A stretch of DNA of 26,492 bases from RSA11 sp965652565 (GCA_965652565.1 CBFGWL010000037.1:1-26492), one strand, 5' to 3'. Counted from the stretch's first letter, positions 15,329-23,674 are shown. The notes: generated by a model from the sequence alone, not told the origin. A program made the numbers and translations.

Positions 15329-16909
15329 ATGCTCGGCGCGCTGCTCGGCCGGCAGCGCCCGCCCGCGGCGCTCCTGATCGCGGGCGTGGTCGTGGGCCTC
15401 GGAGCCGTGCTCCCGGCCGCCTACCTCTTCGTCGTGGTCGGCGGCGACCTGGGCGCCGCCCTCGACGAGGCGCTCACCACCGAGACCGCGCTCGTCGTCC
15501 TGCGCAGCCTGGGCCTGACCGCGGCCGTCTGCCTCACCGCGGTCGCGATCGCGCTGCCGCTCGCGTGGCTGACGAGCCGTACCGACCTGCCGGGCCGGCG
15601 CGTGTGGGCGACGCTCGCGGCGCTCCCCCTGGTGATCCCCAGCTACGTCGGCGCCTACCTGATCATCGCCGCGCTCGGCCCGAACGGGATGCTGCAGGAC
15701 GCGCTCGGGGTCGAGCGCCTGCCTTCCATCTACGGCTTCCCGGGCGCCTGGCTCTCGCTCGCGCTGTTCACCTTCCCGCTCGTGCTGCTCCCGGTCCGCG
15801 CGACGCTGCAGCGCCTCGACCCGCAGCTCGAGGAGGCCGCGCGCTCGATGGGACGCCCGCCGGCCGAGGCCTTCCGCACGGTGATCCTCCCGCAGCTTTG
15901 GCCCGCGCTCGCGGCGGGCTCCCTGCTGGTCGCGCTCTATGTGCTGAGCGACTTCGGCGCGGTCTCGATCATGCAGTTCGACTCGTTCACGCGCGAGATC
16001 TACGTCCAGTACCGCTCCTCGTTCGACCGCACCGGCGCCGCGAGCCTCGCGGTCGTGCTCGTCCTGCTCATGCTCGTCCTGCTGTGGCTGAACGGGCGTG
16101 TGCGCAGCGGCCACGCCCTGCACCGCGCCACCCCCGGGACGAAGCGCCCGGCCCGCCCCTACCCGCTCGGGCCCTGGCGCTGGCCGGCGCTCGCGTTCTG
16201 CGCCGCGGTCATCCTGGTCGCGCTGGTGCTTCCCGTCGGCGTGCTCATCTACTGGGCGTCGAAGGGGATCAGCGCCGGCGCGATGTCGAGCGACCTCGCC
16301 GGCGCGCTCGCGTTCAATTCGCTGATGACGGGCGCGCTGGCGGCAATGGCGGGTGGGCTCGCCGCGGTCGTCGTCGCCGTCCTCGCGGCCCGGTACGCGA
16401 GTCCGCTGAGCGGCTGGATCGAGCGCGCCGGGCACGCGGGCTACGCGCTCCCGGGCGTCGTCGTCGCGCTCGCGCTCGTCTATTTCGCGACGCGCGCCGC
16501 GCCGTTCGCCTACCAGACGGTCGGCCTGCTGGTCTTCGCGCTCACCGTCCACTACCTCCCGCTGGCGATCGGGCCGATCGCGACGGCGCTGGGACAGGTC
16601 TCGCCGCGCGTCGAGGAGGCGGCGCGCGGGCTCGGTCGCTCGCAGCTCTCGGTGTTCCGCACGGTCACCGCGCCGCTCGTGCGCGGCGGCGTGTTCGCGG
16701 GCGCAGCGTTGGTTTTCCTGCACGCGATCAAGGAGCTGCCTGCCACACTGATTTTGGCCCCTACTGGCTTTGAAACCTTGGCTACGGAGATCTGGGAACA
16801 GACGACCTTCGGGTTCTACGAGGCGAGCGCCATCCCGGCGCTCATCCTGGTGGCGATCGCCGCGCCGCCCCTGTACCTGCTGAGCGAACGCGGGACGGTG
16901 GCGAGTTGA
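15329..16909 (+). CDS. Iron ABC transporter permease, double-domain (FbpB-like)
   Basis: This 526-residue inner-membrane protein has two fused permease halves, each with about six membrane segments. Each half has an EAA loop that docks on the ATPase: EEAARSMGRPPAEAFRTVILPQ (around 168-189) and EEAARGLGRSQLSVFRTVTAP (around 429-449). Fused permeases of this length are characteristic of the FbpB/SfuB family. ATG 15329 follows the lipoprotein stop by 3 bp. Its stop overlaps the ATPase start as TTGA. A stretch near 16739-16800 uses AT-ending codons (ACA, ATT, TTG, CCT, ACT, TTT) unlike the rest of the gene, although the protein there is the conserved ELPATLILAPTGFETLA motif. Confidence 0.93.
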   Translation: MLGALLGRQRPPAALLIAGVVVGLGAVLPAAYLFVVVGGDLGAALDEALTTETALVVLRSLGLTAAVCLTAVAIALPLAWLTSRTDLPGRRVWATLAALPLVIPSYVGAYLIIAALGPNGMLQDALGVERLPSIYGFPGAWLSLALFTFPLVLLPVRATLQRLDPQLEEAARSMGRPPAEAFRTVILPQLWPALAAGSLLVALYVLSDFGAVSIMQFDSFTREIYVQYRSSFDRTGAASLAVVLVLLMLVLLWLNGRVRSGHALHRATPGTKRPARPYPLGPWRWPALAFCAAVILVALVLPVGVLIYWASKGISAGAMSSDLAGALAFNSLMTGALAAMAGGLAAVVVAVLAARYASPLSGWIERAGHAGYALPGVVVALALVYFATRAAPFAYQTVGLLVFALTVHYLPLAIGPIATALGQVSPRVEEAARGLGRSQLSVFRTVTAPLVRGGVFAGAALVFLHAIKELPATLILAPTGFETLATEIWEQTTFGFYEASAIPALILVAIAAPPLYLLSERGTVAS

Positions 16910-17952
16910 CGGTCGCGGTCGGCGAGGCGCTCGCGATCCGCGGGCTGAGCAAGAGCTTCGGCGCCGTGCAGGCGGTGGCGGGGGCGGAGTTCGACGTGCC
17001 GGCCGGCTCGATCTGCGCGCTGCTCGGACCCAGCGGCTGCGGCAAGACGACGACGCTGCGGCTGATCGCGGGCCTGGAGCGCGCTGACGCGGGCACGATC
17101 ACCTTGGGCGAGCGCGAGCTCAACGGCCCGGGAACCTTCGTCCCGCCCGAACGCCGGCGCATCGGCATGGTCTTCCAGGACTACGCCCTCTTCCCGCACA
17201 TGGACGTCGCGGGCAACGTGGGCTACGGGCTCGGCCGCAATCCCGACCCCGAGCGCGTGCGCGCGACGCTGGCGCTCGTGGGCCTCGAGGCCGAGGCGCG
17301 GCGCCCCGTGCACGAGCTCTCCGGCGGCCAGCAGCAGCGCGTCGCGCTCGCCAGGGCGCTCGCCCCCACCCCCGACCTCGTCCTGCTCGACGAGCCCTTC
17401 TCCAATCTCGACGCCTCGATGCGCGAGCGGCTGCGCGAGGAGGTGCGCGCGATCCTCGCCGACGCGGGCGTGACCGCGCTGTTCGTCACGCACGACCAGG
17501 AGGAGGCGCTGTCGATCGCCGACCGCGTGGCGGTCATGCGCGACGGGCGGATCGAGCAGGTCGGCACGCCCGAGGAGATCTACTCGCGCCCGGCGACCCG
17601 CTGGATGGCCGAGTTCATCGGCGAGATCGAGGTCCTCCCGGGCGAGGCGCATGACGGGCGCGCCGAGTGCGTGCTCGGCACGCTGCCCGCCGACAGCGGT
17701 GTGGAGGGGCCCGTGGACGTGCTCGTGCGGCCCGAGTCGGTCGCGATCGGGCTGCGCGGCCCGCAGGGGGCGCCGAGCGCCGTGGTCGTCTCGCGCAAGT
17801 TCTACGGCCACGACCAGCTCGTCGAGCTCGAGCTCAAATCGGGCGAGCGGCTGCGCTCGCGCCGCCTGGGCTTCCCGCAGTGGCACCCCGGCGACCGGGT
17901 CCAGGTGTGGATCGAGGGCCCGGCGGACGTGCTCGCGCGCGACGCGGGTTAG
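16906..17952 (+). CDS. Iron ABC transporter ATP-binding protein (FbpC-like)
   Basis: The 348-residue ATPase powers the adjacent permease. It has Walker A GPSGCGKT (41-48), Q-loop VFQDYALFPHM (89-99), signature LSGGQQQRVALARAL (138-152), Walker B LVLLDEP and switch His196 in VTHDQEEA. A C-terminal TOBE-like region of about 110 residues contains VDVLVRPESVAIG. The architecture is that of the CUT1/FbpC/PotA group. It begins with TTG 16906, overlapping the permease stop by 4 bp. Its family and its neighbours support iron uptake. Confidence 0.94.
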   Translation: MTVAVGEALAIRGLSKSFGAVQAVAGAEFDVPAGSICALLGPSGCGKTTTLRLIAGLERADAGTITLGERELNGPGTFVPPERRRIGMVFQDYALFPHMDVAGNVGYGLGRNPDPERVRATLALVGLEAEARRPVHELSGGQQQRVALARALAPTPDLVLLDEPFSNLDASMRERLREEVRAILADAGVTALFVTHDQEEALSIADRVAVMRDGRIEQVGTPEEIYSRPATRWMAEFIGEIEVLPGEAHDGRAECVLGTLPADSGVEGPVDVLVRPESVAIGLRGPQGAPSAVVVSRKFYGHDQLVELELKSGERLRSRRLGFPQWHPGDRVQVWIEGPADVLARDAG

Positions 17953-17986
17953 GGATCTCCCCGAACGCGCCTCCCCCCGGCGAGCC

Positions 17987-17992
17987 TATGCT
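17987..17992 (+). promoter_or_regulatory. Candidate -10 box for the CSLREA protein gene
   Basis: TATGCT fits TANNNT and lies 32 nt before the ATG at 18025, leaving room for a leader of about 25 nt that contains the strong GGGAGG ribosome site. No clear -35 is seen. The 72-bp gap after the ATPase gene suggests a separate transcription unit. Confidence 0.35.
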
Positions 17993-18024
17993 CGCGCCGT
18001 ACTTCCACCCTCGGGAGGATCCAG

Positions 18025-19488
18025 ATGAGGCGCTCGCCCGTACTCGCTGCGCTGGCCACGGCCACCGCGCTCTGCATACTCGGAAGCTCGGCGCAGGCGG
18101 CCACGTTCGAGGTCACCCGGACGAACGACCCGGCGCCGAACGGCTGCAAGAAACGTGACTGCTCGCTGCGCGAGGCCGTCATCGCCGCGAACAACCGCAA
18201 CGGGGCGGACGCGATCGTGCTGCCGCGTCGCGCGACCTACCGGCTCTCGCAGGCCGGCAACCTCGAGGACGAAAGCGCCACCGGCGACCTCGACATCACC
18301 GGCCGGCTAACGATCCGCCACCCCGGCAAGGGCCGGGCGAAGATCAACGCCAACGGGATCGATCGCGTCCTGCACATTCCCGTCGAGACCGCGCCGCTCA
18401 CGCTGTCGAAGATCGAGGTACGCGGCGGCGCCAATCCGGGCGCGGACGCCGGCGGGATCCTCGCCGATTCCGACGTGACCCTCCTGCGCTCGTGGGTCAT
18501 CCGCAACACCGCTGACGACGGGGCGGGGATCGACATGGACGCGGACGCCGATCTCGTCATGCGGCGCAGCAAGGTGCTCCACAACGTGGCCGACGACCTG
18601 GGTGGCGGCATCAACGGCGGCTCGGGGCGGGTGATCATCGTCGGCAGCCGCGTGGCGGACAACACGAGCGCGGACGACGAAGGGGGCGGCGTCGACGGTG
18701 CGGGCGGCACCCTGATCCGGATCGTGGACTCCGTGATCGAGAACAACACGGCGGGCGCGGACGGAGCCGGCGGCGTGGACGCCCACGCGGAGCGGGTGGT
18801 GATCAAGCGCACCTCGATCGTCCGCAACGTCGCCGACGGCGACGGCGGGGGAGTCTTCGCCGAGGACGCGGCCAACATCAAAATCGACTCGTCGGTGATC
18901 GCTCGCAACTCGACGGTCGCGAGCGGCGGCCTCGGTGGAGGCGTCTACCTCACGTCCTCGGGGACGCAGGCGACGGTCGTGAACAGCACGATCGCGCACA
19001 ACACCGCTGACTCCCTCGGCGGCGGGGTCTTCGCGGGCAGCGGCGCTGAGGCGTCGATCAGATCATCCACCGTGGCGCGCAATCAGGCCGACCCGGCGGC
19101 GACGGTCCCCGCGGGACTGGCCGGGGGCGGCCTCTTCCGGGACAGCAGCGGCCCGTTTGAGGTGCGCAACTCGCTGATCGGGCTCAACCGCAGCGGCGCC
19201 ACGCCTAACGACTGCGAGGGGGACGGGCCCTTCGACTCGCTCGGCAACAACCTGCTCTCGACCGACAGCGGCGGGCTCTGCGAGGGGTTCGACCGGCCGA
19301 GCGACAGGATCGCGAACCCGCGGATCGGCCCGCTCAAGCGCAACGGCGGCCCGACCCGGACGATCGCGCTCAAGCGCGGCAGCCCGGCGATCGGCAACGC
19401 CCACAAGGGCAGCTCGCCCAAGCGCGACCAGCGTGGCCGCAAGCGCGATAAGAAGCCTGACATCGGGGCGTTCGAACGGGGCGCCTGA
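18025..19488 (+). CDS. Secreted CSLREA-domain parallel beta-helix protein
   Basis: The 487-residue protein has a Sec signal peptide with predicted cleavage after SAQA (residue 25). The motif CSLREAVIAAN (46-56) follows near the new N terminus. From about 95 to 390 there are regular repeats of the kind VVNSTIAHNTADSLGGGVFA, with Asn-Thr ladders and Gly-Gly turns typical of right-handed parallel beta-helices. The C terminus (NPRIGPLKRNGGPTRTIAL, GSPAIGNA, DQRG, DIGAFE) matches the choice-of-anchor Q region of such proteins. It is therefore exported and possibly surface-retained. No catalytic residues for a lyase or hydrolase are evident; an adhesive or structural role is a guess. ATG 18025 has GGGAGG 6-7 nt before it. 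Confidence 0.9.
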   Translation: MRRSPVLAALATATALCILGSSAQAATFEVTRTNDPAPNGCKKRDCSLREAVIAANNRNGADAIVLPRRATYRLSQAGNLEDESATGDLDITGRLTIRHPGKGRAKINANGIDRVLHIPVETAPLTLSKIEVRGGANPGADAGGILADSDVTLLRSWVIRNTADDGAGIDMDADADLVMRRSKVLHNVADDLGGGINGGSGRVIIVGSRVADNTSADDEGGGVDGAGGTLIRIVDSVIENNTAGADGAGGVDAHAERVVIKRTSIVRNVADGDGGGVFAEDAANIKIDSSVIARNSTVASGGLGGGVYLTSSGTQATVVNSTIAHNTADSLGGGVFAGSGAEASIRSSTVARNQADPAATVPAGLAGGGLFRDSSGPFEVRNSLIGLNRSGATPNDCEGDGPFDSLGNNLLSTDSGGLCEGFDRPSDRIANPRIGPLKRNGGPTRTIALKRGSPAIGNAHKGSSPKRDQRGRKRDKKPDIGAFERGA

Positions 19489-19549
19489 GTCCGGTAGCTT
19501 GCAGCCCGCGCCCGGCGCGGAGCAACCCGCCGCCGGACACCCCGAGAAC

Positions 19550-20662
19550 GTGGACCAGGGCAACGGAAATGAGCGCTCCGCCCCCGGGGAGGATCGGTAC
19601 GTCTGGCGGGAGCCGGTGCGCGGCGCCTACCCGCCGCTGGGCGCGATGCGGCTGGCCGGCCTCGAGCGCCTGCGGCTATGGCTGCGACAGGGCCCACTGC
19701 CCCCGCTCTCGCATCTGACCGGCGCGGTGCCGAACGCGGTGGGCGAGGGCACGGCCGGCGCCGTGATGCCAGCGTCGCCGTGGCTCGTCAACTCCGCCGG
19801 CGTGATCGGCGGCGGCACGCTCGCGATCCTCGCCGACATCGTCTTCAGCTCCGCCGCGGAGACCCGCATGCCGCCGGCGGTCCCCTTTACGACCGCCGAG
19901 CTCTCGCTCACCTTCCTGCGCCCGACGCCGATCGGCGAGGAGCTCAGCGCGCACGGGCAGGCGATCCACGTCGGCAGCACCGTGGCGCTCTCCGAGGCGT
20001 TCGTCCTCGCGCCGGGCGATCGGCTGATCGCGCACGGGACATCGCGCCTCGCGGTCCTGCCGAAGCTCGAGGACCTGCCCGAGCTTCCCGACGAGCCCCC
20101 CGTGGAGGTGCCGGATGCGCCCGGCCCGGCGGACCCATGGGCCCGCCGGCCCGTTGTGGGCGAGCCGATCGACCAGTCGCAGTGGGGCGCGCGCAGCGGC
20201 GCCGAGGTGCTCGCGGACCAGATCTCGGGAGCCCTCCCCTCGCCCCCGCTTCACTACCTGACGGGCCTCACCCTGCGCGAGGGGGCCGAGGGGCGGGCGG
20301 CGATGACGATGCCCGCTTCGCAGTGGCTCGCGAGCCCCACTGGGCTGTTGCAGGGCGGCACGATCGCGATGCTCGCCGACACGACGATGCAGTCGGCGGT
20401 CGTCTCCCTCGCGCCCGCTGGCAGCGCGGTCGCGGGCCTGGATCTCAAGGTGAACTACCTGCGCCCCGGCGTGGCCGACGGGCGCGACCTCGAGGCGCGC
20501 GCTGAGGTGCTGCACTCCGGCCGCACGATCGCGATCACGCGGGCCGAGGTCCGCAACGCCGACGGGAAGGCGATCGCGCTCGCCACCGGCAGCTCGATCT
20601 TCCTGCCCGGGCGCCCGGCCGCGCTCGGCGATCAGGACTTCCCGAGCGCCTCCGCCTCGTAG
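19550..20662 (+). CDS. Tandem hotdog-fold thioesterase-like protein (PaaI type)
   Basis: This protein of about 370 residues has two hotdog domains, about 53-165 and 230-360. Both carry the same landmarks: LTG near the start, MPASPWL or MPASQWL, then GGGTLAILAD or GGTIAMLAD on the long helix, then LTFLRPTP or VNYLRPGV. PaaI-type hotdogs hydrolyse acyl- or aryl-CoA; catalytic residues vary and I cannot assign the substrate. The fused pair would form an internal pseudo-dimer. The start is unsure: GTG 19550 keeps the conserved-looking RYVWREPVRGAYP, while ATG 19646 would remove it. Longer readings run into the preceding gene. The last 31 bp overlap the 3' end of truA on the other strand. Confidence 0.78.
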   Translation: MDQGNGNERSAPGEDRYVWREPVRGAYPPLGAMRLAGLERLRLWLRQGPLPPLSHLTGAVPNAVGEGTAGAVMPASPWLVNSAGVIGGGTLAILADIVFSSAAETRMPPAVPFTTAELSLTFLRPTPIGEELSAHGQAIHVGSTVALSEAFVLAPGDRLIAHGTSRLAVLPKLEDLPELPDEPPVEVPDAPGPADPWARRPVVGEPIDQSQWGARSGAEVLADQISGALPSPPLHYLTGLTLREGAEGRAAMTMPASQWLASPTGLLQGGTIAMLADTTMQSAVVSLAPAGSAVAGLDLKVNYLRPGVADGRDLEARAEVLHSGRTIAITRAEVRNADGKAIALATGSSIFLPGRPAALGDQDFPSASAS

Positions 20663-21420
20663 TCGATCACGAGCGGGCCGTCGCCGAAGGTGACGCCCTC
20701 GAAGTAGAGGGCGTGCGCGGGGGCGGTCTGGCCGGCGCGCTCGCGCGGCGCCCCCTCGAGCAGGGCGGTGAACTCCTCGACCGTGCGGCGCCCGCTCGCG
20801 ACCTCGAGCATCGTCCCGACGAGGATGCGGATCATGTTGCGCATGAAGGCGTCGGCCTCGATGTGGAAGGCGAGCACGCGCTCGGACTCCTCCTCCCAGC
20901 GCGCCTCCTTCACCACGCGGCGAAAGCGCACGTGCTCGGTGCGGGTGGGCGTGAAGGCCGTGAAGTCGTGGTCGCCGGCGAGCGCCGTCGCGCAGGCATC
21001 GAGCGCCGCGCGGTCGAGCCCGTAGCGCCACCAGAGCGCTCTCCCCTCCTCGAACGGGTCGCGGATCGAGGAGTCCAGCACGCGATAGCGGTAGCGGCGC
21101 GAGCGCGCCCAGCGACGCGCGTCGAAGCCGTCGGGCGCCGGCTCGGCGGCACGCACCGCGACGTCGGGCGGCAGCACCGCGTTCAGCCGCTGGGCGAAGC
21201 GGTCGGGCGGCTCCACATCCGTCGCGAAGCTCGCGACCTGCCCGGTGGCGTGCACGCCCGCGTCGGTGCGCCCGGCGACCACCAGGTCGATCTCGATGCC
21301 CCCCAGGATCCGGCCCACGGCGCGCTCGAGCTCCTCCTGCACGGTGCGCAGGCCCGGCTGGCGGGCCCAGCCCGCAAAGCGCGTGCCGTCGTAGGCGATC
21401 GTCAGCTTCCAGCTCGCCAC
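20632..21420 (-). CDS. truA: tRNA pseudouridine(38-40) synthase
   Basis: TruA converts U38-U40 of tRNA anticodon stems to pseudouridine. The protein has about 262 residues. It has the N-terminal IAYDGTRFAGWARQ, the catalytic Asp53 in VVAGRTDAGVHATGQV, RRYRYRVL, FTAFTPTRTEHVRFRRV and FMRNMIRILVGTML, all family landmarks. GTG 21420 gives a normal-length N terminus; TTG 21429 is the in-frame alternative. No good ribosome site is seen for either. Its place after rplQ is the standard order in many bacteria, but here about 200 bp with the hairpin repeat pair separate them. Confidence 0.94.
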   Translation of the reverse strand: MASWKLTIAYDGTRFAGWARQPGLRTVQEELERAVGRILGGIEIDLVVAGRTDAGVHATGQVASFATDVEPPDRFAQRLNAVLPPDVAVRAAEPAPDGFDARRWARSRRYRYRVLDSSIRDPFEEGRALWWRYGLDRAALDACATALAGDHDFTAFTPTRTEHVRFRRVVKEARWEEESERVLAFHIEADAFMRNMIRILVGTMLEVASGRRTVEEFTALLEGAPRERAGQTAPAHALYFEGVTFGDGPLVIDYEAEALGKS

Positions 21421-21464
21421 CGCCCGCAAGCGTATGCGCGGGTCGCGTTACGGCGCTGCGAGAC

Positions 21465-21513
21465 CCCGACTTCGCGATTTCGTGGGATCAACCAACGAGA
21501 TCGTGCACTCGCG
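21465..21513. repeat. 49-bp hairpin repeat, unit B1
   Basis: It has the same register as the A units: 18-position arms around a 13-nt loop TGGGATCAACCAA (21483-21495). The loop-proximal ten positions 21473-21482 pair fully with 21496-21505, counting two G-T pairs. The outer part has three mismatches. The left arm ACTTCGCGATTTCGTGGGAT is identical to unit A1, though the two lie 10.3 kb apart. Confidence 0.8.
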
Positions 21514-21524
21514 AGGGAGCTCGC

Positions 21525-21573
21525 CGCGACTTCGTGATTGTGTGGGATCAACCAACACAATCGTGATCTCGCG
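21525..21573. repeat. 49-bp hairpin repeat, unit B2
   Basis: It lies 60 bp after B1. Positions 21532-21542 pair with 21556-21566 (two G-T pairs) and 21525-21529 with 21569-21573, around a 2-nt internal mismatch. The loop TGGGATCAACCAA is identical to B1, but the adjoining stem is GATTGTG/CACAATC where B1 has a different, also paired, sequence. Confidence 0.82.
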
Positions 21574-21576
21574 AGC

Positions 21577-21595
21577 TTGCGGCTTCGCGCCGCAA
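21577..21595 (-). terminator. Strong hairpin downstream of rplQ, possible operon end
   Basis: TTGCGGC-TTCGC-GCCGCAA is a perfect 7-bp stem located 27 bp after the rplQ stop on the minus strand. No U tract follows, so it is at best a weak or Rho-assisted terminator of the ribosomal operon. It could also be part of the neighbouring hairpin repeat element. Confidence 0.4.
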
Positions 21596-21621
21596 CCAGC
21601 GGTTGTGAACGCGAGAGCCGG

Positions 21622-21975
21622 CTAGACCAGCTCGAGGAACACCATCTCGGTGGAGTCCGAGCGGCGCGGGCCGAGCTTCACGATGCGGGCGTAGCCGCCG
21701 TCGCGGTCGGCGTAACGGGGCGCGATCTCCTCGAAGAGCTTGTGAACCAGGAACTTGTCCTGGCCGAGCTCGGAGAGCGCCTGCCGGCGCGCGTGCAGAT
21801 CGCCGCGCTTGCCGAGCGTGATCAGCTTCTCGAGATGCGGCTTGACAGCCTTCGCCTTGGCCTCGGAGGTGCGGATGCGCTCGTGGTCGATGACCTCACG
21901 GCAGAGGTTGCGCATCAGCGACTTGCGATGCGAAGCCGAGCGCGAGAGCTTTCCCTTTTGCTTTGCGTGGCGCAT
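21622..21975 (-). CDS. rplQ: 50S ribosomal protein L17
   Basis: This is a 117-residue bacterial L17, a large-subunit protein. MRHAKQKGKLSRSASHRKSL and RNLCREVIDHERIRTSEAKAK are the standard N-terminal motifs. GAGGG lies before ATG 21975. It follows rpoA in the universal order, with a gap of about 67 bp. No unusual insertions were seen. Confidence 0.97.
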   Translation of the reverse strand: MRHAKQKGKLSRSASHRKSLMRNLCREVIDHERIRTSEAKAKAVKPHLEKLITLGKRGDLHARRQALSELGQDKFLVHKLFEEIAPRYADRDGGYARIVKLGPRRSDSTEMVFLELV

Positions 21976-22042
21976 GGTTTCCCTCTGAAGGCGAGAAAGG
22001 CGCGAGCAATCCTAGCCCGCGCCTTCCTGCAAGTGCTTCGCC

Positions 22043-23011
22043 CTACTCCTCCCTCAGGCTCAGGCCGAGCTGGGCGAGGGCGTCCTTGACCTCCTCGGTG
22101 GAGCGCTTGCCGAAGTTCGGGATCGCGTTGAGCTCCGACTCCGAGCGCTGCACCAGGTCGCCGACCGTCTGGATGCCGGCCCGCTTGAGGCAGTTGTAGG
22201 CGCGCACGCCGACCTCGAGCTCCTCGATGAGGCGGTCGTCGCCCTCCGTCGCGGGGGCGGCGCCGTCGCTGTCGGCCTCGGCGGCCTCGAGGTTCTCGCG
22301 GGCGGTGAGCTCCTCGACGCGGTCGGCGTCGGTGAAGATCGCCAGCGACTTGATGAGGATCTCCGCCGCCTCGCGGACCGCGGCGCCCGGCTCGATCGAG
22401 CCGTCGGTCTCGACCTCGAGCGCGAGCTTGTCGAAGTCGGTGCGCTGACCGACGCGCGCGGACTCGACCGAGTACGCGGCGCGGCGGATCGGCGAGAAGA
22501 TCGAGTCGATCGGGATGACTCCGATCGGCTGATCGTCCGACTTGTTCTCCTCGGCGGGCGAGTAGCCGCGGCCGCGGCCGATCGTCAGATACATCTCGAG
22601 CTTGGTCTTCTTCTCGAGCGTCGCGATCGGCGCGTCGGGGTTGAGGATCTCGACGCCGGCGGGCAGGTCGATGTCCTTCGCGGTGATCTCACCGGGGCCG
22701 CTGGCGACCAGCGGCGCCTCGACCTCGTCGGCCTCCGTGTGCATGCGCACGACGACGTCCTTGAGGTTGAGGACGATGTCGGTGACATCCTCCTTCACGC
22801 CTTCGATGGTGGAGAACTCGTGCGCGACACCCTCGATGCGGACGCTCTTGATGGCAGCGCCGCCGAGGGAGGAGAGCAGCACGCGCCGGAGGCTGTTGCC
22901 GAACGTGTAGCCGAACCCCTTGTCGAGGGGCTCGATCACGAACGTGCCGCGGTTCTCGGCGACGTCTTCCTTGCTGATCTTCGGAACTTGAAACTCGGGC
23001 AGGGTGGTCAT
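22043..23011 (-). CDS. rpoA: DNA-directed RNA polymerase alpha subunit
   Basis: The 322-residue protein nucleates RNA polymerase assembly and contacts promoter DNA and activators. The N-terminal domain includes GFGYTFGNSLRRVLLSSLGGAA (around 32-53), the dimer interface. An acidic linker (AEADSDGAAPATEGDD) leads to the C-terminal domain with RAGIQTVGDLVQRSESEL and IPNFGKRSTEEV, the helix-hairpin-helix that binds UP elements. GGAG lies ahead of ATG 23011. Length and motifs are ordinary. Confidence 0.97.
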   Translation of the reverse strand: MTTLPEFQVPKISKEDVAENRGTFVIEPLDKGFGYTFGNSLRRVLLSSLGGAAIKSVRIEGVAHEFSTIEGVKEDVTDIVLNLKDVVVRMHTEADEVEAPLVASGPGEITAKDIDLPAGVEILNPDAPIATLEKKTKLEMYLTIGRGRGYSPAEENKSDDQPIGVIPIDSIFSPIRRAAYSVESARVGQRTDFDKLALEVETDGSIEPGAAVREAAEILIKSLAIFTDADRVEELTARENLEAAEADSDGAAPATEGDDRLIEELEVGVRAYNCLKRAGIQTVGDLVQRSESELNAIPNFGKRSTEEVKDALAQLGLSLREE

Positions 23012-23052
23012 GGGGCTTCTCCGGTTGTCGCGGGTTGGTGAGCGCTACTCGA

Positions 23053-23673
23053 TTACTTCGAGTAGAGCTCGACGATCAGCTGCTCCTGGACCGGGGTCTC
23101 GATCTCGCTGCGCTCGGGCAGACGGAGGACCTTCGCGGTCAGGGCATCGTGATCGGCCTGCAGCCACGGCGGGACGGCCGCGGTCAGCTCGGTCGCCGCG
23201 CGCACGACGTCGGCGGCGGCGGAATCCGGCTTGATCGAAATGATGTCGTCAGGGCGGACCTGGTAGCTCGGGATGTCGACGCGCTTGCCGTTGATCAGCC
23301 AGTGGCCGTGGCTGATGAGCTGGCGCGCCTGGCGGCGGGAGGCCGCGAAGCCGAGCCGGACCAGGACGTTGTCGAAGCGGCGCTCGAGCAGGCGCAGCAG
23401 GTTGTCGCCGGTCACTCCGTCCTGGCGAGCCGCCTTGTCGTAGTACGAGCGGAACTGCTTCTCGAGGATCTGGTAGTAGCGGCGGGCCTTCTGCTTCTCG
23501 CGGAGCTGGTTGCGGTACTCCGACGCGCGCACGCGGCCGCGGCCGTGCTCACCCGGCGGGTACGAGCGGCGCTCGACGCCGCACTTGTCCGTCAGGCAAC
23601 GCTCGCCCTTGAGGAAGAGCTTCTGGCCCTCCCGGCGGCACTGCTTGCACTGCGGTGAGGTATCGCGAGCCAT
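23053..23673 (-). CDS. rpsD: 30S ribosomal protein S4
   Basis: The 206-residue protein organises 16S rRNA assembly. It is the zinc-binding (C+) form, with Cys9, Cys12, Cys26 and Cys31 (CKQC, GERC, KCG). The S4 RNA-binding domain is at about 96-160: RRFDNVLVRLGFAASRRQARQ and HGHWLINGKRVDIPSY. GGAGG lies 7 nt before the ATG, within the 3' end of rpsK. Retention of zinc ligands distinguishes it from the C- paralogue that some actinobacteria use under zinc stress. Confidence 0.97.
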   Translation of the reverse strand: MARDTSPQCKQCRREGQKLFLKGERCLTDKCGVERRSYPPGEHGRGRVRASEYRNQLREKQKARRYYQILEKQFRSYYDKAARQDGVTGDNLLRLLERRFDNVLVRLGFAASRRQARQLISHGHWLINGKRVDIPSYQVRPDDIISIKPDSAAADVVRAATELTAAVPPWLQADHDALTAKVLRLPERSEIETPVQEQLIVELYSK

Positions 23674-23674
23674 C

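Noticed and set aside
14342..16723. 793-residue open frame on the minus strand
   Set aside because: It is antisense to the lipoprotein and permease genes. Its sequence is Arg/Glu/Asp/Ala-rich low-complexity text typical of the reverse of GC-rich coding DNA.
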